Below are positions 18,801 to 26,914 of a stretch of DNA of 29,166 bases, in pieces; positions within the stretch are counted from its first letter, which is position 1; each line of letters opens with the position of its first letter. The stretch spans positions 1 to 29,166 of the forward strand of contig MJCC01000028.1 in the NCBI GenBank assembly GCA_001766655.1. The letters run 5' to 3'. The notes beneath the pieces were generated by a model. It was not told where the DNA came from and ran no database searches. It saw nothing but the letters and a program-made list of their open reading frames with translations. A program made the position numbers and the translations under genes. Origin of the DNA: Phytomonas francai. Its lineage: Eukaryota; Euglenozoa; Kinetoplastea; Trypanosomatida; Trypanosomatidae.

Positions 18801-19535
18801 TGTCATCGTCCTCGAAGTCGAGCACGTAGAACGGGCTTCCCTTGAGAAAAGTTATATCCGGGTTCTTTTTGCATCGTGATATCTTCTGTTGGGGGGAGGC
18901 CGGAAAGGTCTCAAGCGTTGGCAACCTCAAACATGGGAAACACGAATAACCATGCTGTCATACCCACAATTGCTTTCTATATTCCTCATGAAGTTTTTTA
19001 AGCTCAAGCAAAAGATCGAAAGCCTTGTATAAGCAACATAAATACCATCCATACCAACCCACCTACGCGTATTATATTCCACCGAAACTAAACAAATGGG
19101 CCAACAAATATCTGAGTGCTGCAACACGCCGCTGGACTTGCTAGGACTGGAGCAAATCCACTGGAATGGAAACGCAGGTGCTTGCTACGAGGTCTGGAAG
19201 TGTACACCATTTTGCGGGTCGCCGGACTTACTGAATGCGATTTGCTGTGTCATTCATTGGACTTGCCTATCGTGGTGCTCGGCATCCAAACTGTACGCCA
19301 CCTCATTGAGCGAAAGATGCGCGATCTGGCCCCATTGTTGCTGCCTCCTATGTTGCCCCGTTGGACGCCTGTTCACACGTTATAATCTTCGTAAGAAGTC
19401 TGGTACCAAAGGCAATATGGTGGGCGACTGTATCTGCATCTGGTGCTGCGCCCCGTGTGCGTGCTGCCAGGAACTACGCAGCGTGGGTATGGATGGTTGG
19501 CGTATCGTGGGGGACTTCCAAGCGCCAGAGATCTG
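18801..19535 (+). repeat. Direct repeat, copy 2 (PLAC8 gene and its 5' flank)
   Basis: Second copy of the 735-bp near-identical segment, offset by exactly 1,000 bp from copy 1. The left border lies at TGTC(G/A)TCGTCC. Sequence before it is unlike the sequence before copy 1, apart from a short CCCATT. Confidence 0.95.
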
Positions 19536-19563
19536 CGCCCCTGAAACCAGATTCCTCGCCTAA
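19096..19563 (+). CDS. PLAC8-family Cys-rich protein, copy 2 (ama1-like)
   Basis: Second 155-residue PLAC8 protein, the last gene of the plus cluster, with the same Cys blocks at 81-90 and 111-128 and the same MGQQISECC acylation signal. Relative to copy 1 the changes are Met46Leu, Val143Ala and a different tail, CAPETRFLA instead of CTPNSKFLL. Every cysteine is kept, so both copies look functional. The clustering of changes in the last eight residues and the 3' flank, next to almost no changes in the rest, is what a gene-conversion tract ending near codon 146 would leave. The 5' flank with its splice signal is shared, so transcripts would have nearly identical leaders but different 3' UTRs, which could allow different stage regulation (inference). 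Confidence 0.85.
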   Translation: MGQQISECCNTPLDLLGLEQIHWNGNAGACYEVWKCTPFCGSPDLLNAICCVIHWTCLSWCSASKLYATSLSERCAIWPHCCCLLCCPVGRLFTRYNLRKKSGTKGNMVGDCICIWCCAPCACCQELRSVGMDGWRIVGDFQAPEICAPETRFLA

Positions 19564-20408
19564 ATAGAGTTGTACCCCTTTGAACACCATCTATACACTT
19601 ATCATTACATCTATCTATATACTCATTTTTTTTGTGCGCTTTCATTATCCTTGATGGGGATGAGCTCTCTGAATGGCATTTAGGTGTATCAAATTACCAG
19701 ATACATTTTACTGACATTCCCTGTGACATACTATAGCGGAAAGTATACTAAATTTTGGATTCTTGCCCGTTCCTGTGCAATTTTATGAGTTCGCTGGATC
19801 AATAGGTATGGAGGTAATCCTCAGTTTAATGTTATTGCCAGCTTTGTGGATTTCTATCATGACAATTTGATACACTTAAACATGTCAATAGATACACTTC
19901 TATGCCACAAATACTAAAGGATTGCCACACATCACCACAAGAACAACTATCAGCTATGCCTACAAAATTTATACACTATATACAAGCACGTCGGGCTCGC
20001 TTTTGATCATCGTCGCATTTTAAATAAAATAACTAATTTTATCCTATGTTTCTTTTTTCGATTTTAGTTTTAATCGTCGGGAAAAAAAAATATGCAGCTT
20101 CTGATTGACTAGAAATACGCTTCCACTAAGCAACCAGAACGCGCATTTATTATAAACAATGGGTAGACCCTCCAATCGTAATCATGAAGGAGAAGTCGAT
20201 GCCTTTTGTAGTCTTGTAAATCCTGAAAATATCTGGTATTTATAAAAATAATTAGGGGATGAAGTATGGATCTTGCGACCAAATGGTGCAGTGCATCAAG
20301 AGATCGTTTTTTATTTAGACTCTTTTTTCTCGTTTTCTTAAACATGTACAAATGAAACCTAAATAGCAATATCAAACAAATACAAAAAACGGACATGTAA
20401 AAAAAAAG
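19564..20408. other. Convergent strand-switch region (probable transcription termination zone)
   Basis: Plus-strand genes end at 19563 and minus-strand genes end at 20409, so two polycistronic clusters converge here. In kinetoplastids such regions are where RNA polymerase II terminates, often marked by base J, H3.V or tRNA genes. The 0.85 kb is AT-rich with no credible ORF. I found no tRNA B-box or cloverleaf. Confidence 0.75.
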
Positions 20409-23120
20409 TTACACAGCTTCGAGACAATTTACCCGACCGTCCATTTTGTTGCCTTTAGATCCAAATTGCTGTGGTATCTTGATCTCGATATTAAGCTTTT
20501 TCCCATTCACGGCTTTCCCCTCAGATGTCTTTGCACGTCCTTGACGAATCCACTCCTTTAGCTTTGCTCTCTGCACTTCGCGCTTCTCCTGAGCAAGCCT
20601 CCGCGCCTCTTCTCTCAATGCGTTGGGAGCGTTGGACTTGGGAAAGGGGGATGGGTTAGACTTGTTGGATAGGCTTCCGTCGCGAACGTCCCTTCCTGCA
20701 GGTGGGTGAATCTGTTCTATGAGAGATACAAATGACGCCTGTCGAAGATAGGCGCGCTTCGCAGCATCGCTCTCGATGCGCTCCATACGTTGAAGCCGCT
20801 TGGTCTCGCTGGGTGCAGTACTGTTAGCATGCAGCACATGCTGATCGTGTTCTCGAAACCGGCAAAGGTAGTTCTCAATGTCGGTCACGTCATGGTTGAG
20901 TTCAAGAAGCCAGCGCTTCTTCTGGAACTCGCTACTTGTGTTTCTAGCATCCGCCGTTGAGGCTATTAGCTGAGGCTTGCACACGGATTGGGTAGCTTCA
21001 CGGGCCCCTGTCACTTCTTCAGAAGACGCAGAAGGACACAGCGAGGGCTTCAACCTCGGGCGCTGAGGGATAGCATTCTGGCTCTGAGGAATGGCTCGTT
21101 GTTTGTTCCGCTCAGCGGCAGCCTGCGCGCGCCTGGCGACTGGTGGTGGTTGGGGGGTTTGGCTTCGTGGAGCCTTGCCCTGAAGCCCGCTTGCAGCGGA
21201 GGCGTTGCCGTGTTTGTCCCCCATGCCACCGTTGCATGCGCCCTCCGGCGATATGAAGAGACGTTTCTCACTCCGTTGGCAGGTCGACATCTTTGCCAGT
21301 CTACTTAGCTCCACCTTCGCATTCGACGGCTGGTGCAGTGACGGTATCGCTGCACCCAGTGCTTCCACGGTCATTTCCGCTACTCTGCGGCCGTTGTTTG
21401 ACTTTGGAGTAGGTGTTTGCTCGGTGTTTGGATTTTTTTGGCGCTTTTTTACTTGTCGATCCATATTGGAGGTGCTGTCTGATCCGAGGTTATGTGCATA
21501 GGGCGAGCACAGGGACATGGTTGCAGCGGAGGCAGATGCCAGCTCCGACGCGCTTCGATGCGACCGAGATGAAACAATGCTAGTGGTGGGAATATGGGGT
21601 TTCTTGTTTGGAGCCCTTTTTCTGGGTCGGGGGCCTGTGCGGGTTTTGTTTGAGGATGGTATGACGAGTAACACTGGAGACAGCCAACCCTGACCAACAG
21701 ATTTTTCGCTGGCTCCTGCTCGATGCTCTTTCATTGCTTTCTTCGCCTCAGTACCGCAAGCCCCGGAGTCTTGCCCAGCCCGAGGAGAGAACTCCAGCGC
21801 CATCCTGTGGTCCGTCCCATTGCATGCCCCCCCGTTACTGCTATTCGACGTGGGTGACTGACCACCTGCTTTGCCACCGCCACCTTGATAGAGGCCCACA
21901 GCGTATGGCGACGACCTTACGTTGCGTGGCTGTTGAAAGGGTTCTGCACTCCGGACTCGTACGGGACTAGCGCTCGGCGCATGACGTGCAGGAGAGAGGG
22001 CTACCAACATCGACGCATGGTGCTCTCGCACTCGCGCAGCTGAGACTTGGTCCTCGGAGCTTGAGAACTTTACCGTGGCCTCGGCCAGAGGTGGAGAATC
22101 GGGGCGCTCGTGTGAGCGCGATAGTACCGAGGTTGTCATGTACCGCGAAAAGTTGTGCCTTGTTTTGGATTGGGATCTATTTTTGACAACCCTGTGCGGT
22201 ATTTTAGGTGACAGCACTAAAAGGGGTATAGCGGTCTTTGAAACGGGCCCTTGCACCTCCTGCCGCGGTGTCATCAACCTTAAGTTCCGAGGAGATAGTC
22301 CCGGCCTGCGTGGCGCACTAGAATTAGGTTTTTGCATTTCCTTCTCCGATTCGAGGGCGCGCCTCACGACTACCAATACTTCTGCCGCCGTAGGTCGCTC
22401 GGAAGGATTCAGTGCGAGCATTCGTGTGATCACCTCTTTAATGATGGGTAGTATCTTATCTGGCAACGGTGCCAAGCTGCCCGTAGTAATCTCATTCACA
22501 AGCCTCGCAAAGCAATTGCCAGAAAAAGGGCGGTGTAAACATGCCATTTCATAGAAGACACACCCAAGAGACCATATATCAGAAGAGAAAGTGTAGGATT
22601 TGCCTTGAAGCACCTCCGGCGAAATCCACAACGGTGAACCAACGAAAGTGCTTGTCAGGTTGCTAGACGTAAGCTCCTTAGCGGAGCCGAAATCGCCGAG
22701 GTACAACGTTTTCGTATCTTCAGAGACAAAGATATTGCTAGGCTTGATATCACGATGAATGATTCTCTGTGTGTGGCAGTGCGCCAAGGCATCGAGCAGC
22801 TGCGCATACCACATCAGTAAGGTGTGTGTTGTAGGGAGTTTATGAAGTTCCAAGAGGCGAGTCAGGAGGTTATCCATATCTCCACCCGCCTCGTGGCGCA
22901 GCACAACGTACAAATTCCCTTCATATACAAAAGATTCAAGAAAATGAATAATATTAGGATGCTGTACAGAAAGTGAGGCTTTAAGCTCCTCCATGCCCTG
23001 GGCACCGTCAGCGAGACGTTTGATGACGACTTTTTTCGCCGGTGTCTGTCTGTCTATGGCCAAGAAGGCTCCACTATTACCACCGAGGTCCCGGATTCTA
23101 ACGTAGTGTTCCATGCCCAT
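20409..23120 (-). CDS. NEK-type serine/threonine protein kinase with long basic C-terminal tail
   Basis: The 903 residues start from the first ATG (23118-23120); a GTG nine codons upstream is ignored. The kinase domain is about residues 5-257: VIK with Lys34, HRDIKPSN (122-129, catalytic Asp124), DFG (143-145), SPE (167-169) and DIWSLGC (181-187). The overall pattern, including HPNIIHFLESF and LIMWYAQLLDALAHCH-type helices, is NEK. NEK kinases in flagellates act on basal bodies, flagella and cell division. The glycine loop is degenerate (LGGNSGAFLA instead of GxGxxG), but all other catalytic residues are present. The remaining 640 residues are Ser/Pro-rich and basic, with PRPRKRAPNKK as a possible nuclear signal and a charged helix near the C-terminus (EEARRLAQEKREVQRAKLKEW), probably coiled coil. 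It is the last gene of the minus cluster and has no PEST, PH or polo-box I can see. Confidence 0.88.
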   Translation of the reverse strand: MGMEHYVRIRDLGGNSGAFLAIDRQTPAKKVVIKRLADGAQGMEELKASLSVQHPNIIHFLESFVYEGNLYVVLRHEAGGDMDNLLTRLLELHKLPTTHTLLMWYAQLLDALAHCHTQRIIHRDIKPSNIFVSEDTKTLYLGDFGSAKELTSSNLTSTFVGSPLWISPEVLQGKSYTFSSDIWSLGCVFYEMACLHRPFSGNCFARLVNEITTGSLAPLPDKILPIIKEVITRMLALNPSERPTAAEVLVVVRRALESEKEMQKPNSSAPRRPGLSPRNLRLMTPRQEVQGPVSKTAIPLLVLSPKIPHRVVKNRSQSKTRHNFSRYMTTSVLSRSHERPDSPPLAEATVKFSSSEDQVSAARVREHHASMLVALSPARHAPSASPVRVRSAEPFQQPRNVRSSPYAVGLYQGGGGKAGGQSPTSNSSNGGACNGTDHRMALEFSPRAGQDSGACGTEAKKAMKEHRAGASEKSVGQGWLSPVLLVIPSSNKTRTGPRPRKRAPNKKPHIPTTSIVSSRSHRSASELASASAATMSLCSPYAHNLGSDSTSNMDRQVKKRQKNPNTEQTPTPKSNNGRRVAEMTVEALGAAIPSLHQPSNAKVELSRLAKMSTCQRSEKRLFISPEGACNGGMGDKHGNASAASGLQGKAPRSQTPQPPPVARRAQAAAERNKQRAIPQSQNAIPQRPRLKPSLCPSASSEEVTGAREATQSVCKPQLIASTADARNTSSEFQKKRWLLELNHDVTDIENYLCRFREHDQHVLHANSTAPSETKRLQRMERIESDAAKRAYLRQASFVSLIEQIHPPAGRDVRDGSLSNKSNPSPFPKSNAPNALREEARRLAQEKREVQRAKLKEWIRQGRAKTSEGKAVNGKKLNIEIKIPQQFGSKGNKMDGRVNCLEAV

Positions 23121-23154
23121 CCCGAAGCTTAAACTCGTATGATGCACTTTATGA

Positions 23155-23177
23155 CTGTATATGTGAAAAAAAAAAAA
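23155..23177 (-). promoter_or_regulatory. Candidate trans-splicing signal of the 903-residue NEK gene
   Basis: On the minus strand a T12 run (23166-23177) is followed by AG at 23156-23155, giving a 34-nt leader to the ATG at 23120. This supports the ATG start over the upstream GTG. A second pyrimidine-rich stretch on the minus strand lies at 23285-23302. Confidence 0.5.
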
Positions 23178-24012
23178 CCTTTTTTATTCAAACTTACAAC
23201 TTGAGCACATGCAAAGAAAGTGAAAAACAATAAAAAGCGTGAAATCAGGGGAAATACGGTGACTTGAGACACTAACAAGATATCAGGAAAAGAAGGAGCA
23301 GGGTACGAGGACCACCGTCGGCACGAGAAAAATGCAGTCACAAATTGGGATGCAGGAGTTAACATGTATTGACGTAATTTGGGGTAACTATGCGAGCTGA
23401 AATAAAATATAGAGAACTAACAGTGTGCGGAGTGGACGGTACTCGTATTTTTAATTTGAACCATTTTCTGGGACGTTACGTGACGTTATCTTTCCCACAT
23501 GAGGCGGCATTCTTGGTAGTAAACATAATTGGCTCAAATTTACCCAAACACACGGTATTGTATCGAGTGCTGAAAAGTGGTTATAAAAGAAAGCTTGCCT
23601 TTAAGCCGATCTGTCATAGCCATCGCCCACAACCCAACTTGTGAAGCAAAGATTGCACAGACATTTGGCATTTACCTCCGACCTGTGACACTAGGCCCCG
23701 GATATCATGGGGTATAGTAGTTGCGGTGGCTTTAGGGAATATTCCCCATCACACACACACACACACACACAAAAGGAGACATGGGAATGTCAAAAATGCG
23801 ACTCCTTAAAGCCACCCTCGGGGCTTCCGCACACATATATGGGGCACAGGGTCATTCATCACTAAGAATAATAAACTTATCCATTTACTTTTTACACACC
23901 CTTTTGTTGTTGTTGCTAAGCTTTGTTAGAGCCAGCAACATGTGCGTTGTGCTGAAACCCCTCACACACACATTTCTGCACCGCCGCATCGTCATGTACG
24001 AGCTCGCACATT
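23178..24012 (-). other. Intergenic spacer between the two NEK genes
   Basis: No credible gene. Plus-strand open stretches at 23390-23644 and 23781-24122 run against the cluster's direction, and the second overlaps the kinase end. A CA dinucleotide repeat lies at 23750-23771. Confidence 0.6.
23750..23771. repeat. CA dinucleotide microsatellite
   Basis: Eleven CA units lie in the 3' flank of the upstream NEK gene. On the transcribed minus strand it reads as TG repeats. Confidence 0.95.
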
Positions 24013-26451
24013 TCAAAAAGATGCGCGTTCGCTGGACACCGTTCGAGCGGTGCAGGTCCTGCTATCGTCGTTGTTGGTACCCTGTTCGAGAAACTTGTCT
24101 AGCACTACGAGATCCTCAATGAAGGGTAAAACCCACCATCGTTTGCGCTCCGGCACCAAGCTCAGCACAACACCCGGATCGCGGACAAAGATGTTATGCT
24201 CGTAGTAATACCCGTAGACACGCGACAGAGTCATCGCCGGAAGCTCCTCGAGAATCAACCGGACTAGTGCAGCACGTCGGTCCAAGTAGAGCTGCAACTT
24301 CGCATTAGCAGCTGCATGAGCGTGGGTGGCGGGAGGCACTCCTCTCGCATTTGTTGACGCTGGTTGGCCCAGTCCCGGACAGCCTAAGCCTGGTGTGACG
24401 CCGGAAGAGCAAGTCGGCGCCGCTGCCCTCTGCCAACCCTCTCCCGTGGCGCGGCGCAGGAGGGAGGAGGCTGTCCCTGTCACGGCAGGATCGCTTGCAG
24501 ACGTGGCCACGCCCTTGAAGGTCTGTGGCATCGTCGCCGCGAGGTGGGGCCCGACCTCCAACAGAAGCCGCGCCGCGTCTCTCCGCCGCTGCCGCTCGAA
24601 GAGTGCACGCTGAAGCAGCGCGCGCGCACGAAGCACTTCCGCGGCAAGCACACTGAGCGGCTGGTTCCGAAAATCGTCCACGCTAGTGTGATCGACGGAA
24701 AAGCTACGGGTGGAAGATTTGCTAAGGGATAGCAGGCGACGGTGCTCTGCGTCGTGGGAACCCGGGCGAGCGCTGTTCGGGCTGTCGTCATCGTCCGTGT
24801 TGGCCGCTCCGTGACCCACATCGTCCTCGGCGATGTCGGACAGCGTACGCTGCCGGGTGCCAGCGGGGGGTGCCGCCACAAGCCCCGGACCGGAGCTCAA
24901 CTCCAGGGACGGGAACGTATTGCACCTGAGGAAATCCCTTGGGATGGAGTTGTCTAAGTTGTTGGGGGCGTCTGTGGTGAAAGCTGACGAGCTCGACGCG
25001 AGTTGGACCAGCGCCGAGGCCGGGCGACGCTCGCGGCGCGCCTGCTCGCAGTCGTAAGAGGGCGGGTTCAGTGGCTTCTTGACCTGTTTGCCGCACTCGA
25101 GGTAAGACATCGTGGCGTGGGGTCCTTCATTAGGCAGAATAGAGTCGGTGCCCAGGGAGCCGTAGATGCGACGGAGCTGGCTCTGGAGAGCGTCCTCCTC
25201 CACTTGCGCCTCTTGCAAGCCAGTAGTCGCCTTTTTAAAGGGGTATTTCGGATTAGCACTGCTGCTCCTCACGGACCCTGCGTCGCGCGAGCGGGCCCGC
25301 GCGCGCAGCTCCAAGAGGCGACGGACATAAGCGCTCACCAATGGGGTGTGCAGTAATTCATCACAAGACGGGCGCTTTGCAGACTCCAGCGTTAGGGTCG
25401 CGTTGATTAGCTCCGATACGGCAGGTGAGTAATGGGTCGGTAGCGGCCCTCGGTCGCCTAGCATGATGCGCATGATGAGACCGCCAATTTCAGTCGAATC
25501 AAATGGGTGTCTCAGCGAAAGAAGCTCGTACAGAATACATCCAAGCGACCAGACATCACTCTTGGGGCCGTAGGGCAAACCTTGAACGGCCTCTGGTGGC
25601 ATGTAAAGTGGTGTGCCTTTGACAGCTATCTTTATTGGTGATCGAACCATACGCGGAGGAGATTCTGAGGCACGTCCGTGAACAGCACTGCCCAGACTGG
25701 GATTCAGGAAGGCCATGTCAGTTTCTGAGAGGTGTTTGGCACTGCCGCTGATGTTGGCATGGTGCAGATCCTCAAAACCCTCAAGGTTGTTGGCAGCCGG
25801 TGGTAATCCACCGTGCGGGTGTCCCACGGTGTGATGATGGCGGGTATCTTTGCCCCCTCGTCTTTGAGACTTTTCAGCTGTTGCGAGCAGTGAAGATGAC
25901 AAGGCCGCAGTGCCAACAGCAAACCCTCCGGCGTCCTTCTTGGGGCTGTTAAAGTCTATTTTCTCTGAAATACCAAAGTCGCCCACCGCAATGGTGTTGC
26001 TCGTCTGATCGAGGAAAAAATTGTGCGTCTTGACGTCTCGGTGGACGATGCCGTAAAAGTGCAAATAGTCCAACGCCAGCAGCATTTGGACGAACCACAG
26101 CATGACTTGCTCGAAGTCGAAGTACTCGTCCTTGTCCCGCTGCCGTGCAAGCAGATAGTCTAGGTCTCCTCCATCATAATAGTCCATGACAAGACACAGA
26201 TCGTTCTCATCAAACAGGAAAGCGTCTCTCTGTGCTACAATATAAGGATGATGAAGCTCGCTTATGAGAGAAAGCTCCTTGGCAGCCTCATGGCGCTGCT
26301 CGCGGTCGAGGTTCTCAAGCGGAATGCGTTTCATTACCATCGTTCTGTTATCAGAGAGGCGTTTTATTTTAAAAACAACGCCAAAACTCCCCGCAGCCAC
26401 CTCCTCGATAATATTGTACTTATGGGCATCCTGAGCTTTCTCGAGTGGCAT
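24013..26451 (-). CDS. NEK-type protein kinase with large activation-segment insert
   Basis: The 812 residues start from the ATG at 26449-26451; an in-frame TTG five codons upstream is ignored. Kinase elements: VAAGSFGVVF glycine loop (19-28, first Gly replaced by Ala), Lys41 in VMKRI, Glu59, HRDVKTHN (137-144, Asp139), DFG (158-160), GTPLYMPPE (279-287) and DVWSLGC (299-305). DFG to PPE is about 125 residues instead of the usual 25-30; the insert (about 168-275) is rich in Gly, His and Ser and probably disordered. The domain ends near 375. The tail has a Ser-rich middle and a conserved-looking C-terminal module (about 717-786), beginning LYLDRRAALVRLILEELPAM and containing ERKRWW, of unknown function. 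NEK kinases of flagellates act in basal body, flagellum or kinetoplast segregation; the role here is inferred from family only. Confidence 0.9.
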   Translation of the reverse strand: MPLEKAQDAHKYNIIEEVAAGSFGVVFKIKRLSDNRTMVMKRIPLENLDREQRHEAAKELSLISELHHPYIVAQRDAFLFDENDLCLVMDYYDGGDLDYLLARQRDKDEYFDFEQVMLWFVQMLLALDYLHFYGIVHRDVKTHNFFLDQTSNTIAVGDFGISEKIDFNSPKKDAGGFAVGTAALSSSLLATAEKSQRRGGKDTRHHHTVGHPHGGLPPAANNLEGFEDLHHANISGSAKHLSETDMAFLNPSLGSAVHGRASESPPRMVRSPIKIAVKGTPLYMPPEAVQGLPYGPKSDVWSLGCILYELLSLRHPFDSTEIGGLIMRIMLGDRGPLPTHYSPAVSELINATLTLESAKRPSCDELLHTPLVSAYVRRLLELRARARSRDAGSVRSSSANPKYPFKKATTGLQEAQVEEDALQSQLRRIYGSLGTDSILPNEGPHATMSYLECGKQVKKPLNPPSYDCEQARRERRPASALVQLASSSSAFTTDAPNNLDNSIPRDFLRCNTFPSLELSSGPGLVAAPPAGTRQRTLSDIAEDDVGHGAANTDDDDSPNSARPGSHDAEHRRLLSLSKSSTRSFSVDHTSVDDFRNQPLSVLAAEVLRARALLQRALFERQRRRDAARLLLEVGPHLAATMPQTFKGVATSASDPAVTGTASSLLRRATGEGWQRAAAPTCSSGVTPGLGCPGLGQPASTNARGVPPATHAHAAANAKLQLYLDRRAALVRLILEELPAMTLSRVYGYYYEHNIFVRDPGVVLSLVPERKRWWVLPFIEDLVVLDKFLEQGTNNDDSRTCTARTVSSERASF

Positions 26452-26562
26452 TGTATCCAAATACAATCGGATAGAACTCAGGTCCCAGTAAACAGTTCTA
26501 CAGGGAACTGATCACCGTTCGAAGCGTTCACTTTTGTTTATATACATATAATATCCTCCTTA

Positions 26563-26572
26563 CTGAGAAAAG
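26563..26572 (-). promoter_or_regulatory. Candidate trans-splicing acceptor of the NEK gene with the insert
   Basis: Reads CTTTTCTCAG on the minus strand, placing AG about 112 nt before the ATG at 26451. The tract is short; the longer one at 26771-26800 is an alternative with a leader above 300 nt. Confidence 0.35.
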
Positions 26573-26668
26573 TGATAAATCTGACAATAGTTGAGTCCTA
26601 AATAAAGCAGTGCGTTGAGGAAAAAATGAAAATAAGAGTATTAAACATTGTCATGCACACACGTCTGC

Positions 26669-26724
26669 AAAAAAAAAAAAAAAAACGGAACAGAATCCTA
26701 TCCTTCCCCCCCCCCCTCCCCCCC
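26669..26724. repeat. A17 tract and interrupted C18 tract
   Basis: Seventeen A residues, then C11-T-C7. On the minus (transcribed) strand this is a G7-A-G11 run that could form a G-quadruplex. Length is uncertain in any assembly. Confidence 0.85.
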
Positions 26725-26860
26725 GTTAAACTCCTCTCGTGCAGGATACGTTCCTGATTCCCTTCATTGGAGGATAAGAGAAAGGGAAAAAAAGGATAGA
26801 TGCAGTGTGAGAATGAAATGAAAAATGCGAAGAGAAAAATAATAGCAGTAAAACCATATC

Positions 26861-26897
26861 TAATAATAATAATAATAAAAATAATAATATATAATAA
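26861..26897. repeat. AAT-rich microsatellite
   Basis: Imperfect TAA/ATA repeats end about 20 bp before the stop codon of the GC-rich frame and mark the composition boundary. Confidence 0.85.
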
Positions 26898-26914
26898 CAA
26901 TATCAGCACACGAG

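Larger units (their letters stand above)
26452..26914 (-). other. Intergenic spacer rich in homopolymers and AAT repeats
   Basis: Contains a short CTTTTCTCAG acceptor-like block on the minus strand (26563-26572), A17 (26669-26685), C11-T-C7 (26706-26724), a purine-rich stretch (26771-26800, a pyrimidine tract for minus-strand trans-splicing) and AAT repeats (26861-26897). No gene is supported. Confidence 0.6.

Noticed and set aside
17801..19535. Repeats considered as a mobile element
   Set aside because: No terminal inverted repeats, target-site duplication or poly(A) end were seen. The repeat is a gene plus its flank.
23390..24122. Two plus-strand open stretches (84 and 113 codons) inside the minus cluster
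   Set aside because: They are opposite to the cluster direction and have no recognisable domain. The second overlaps the end of the kinase gene.
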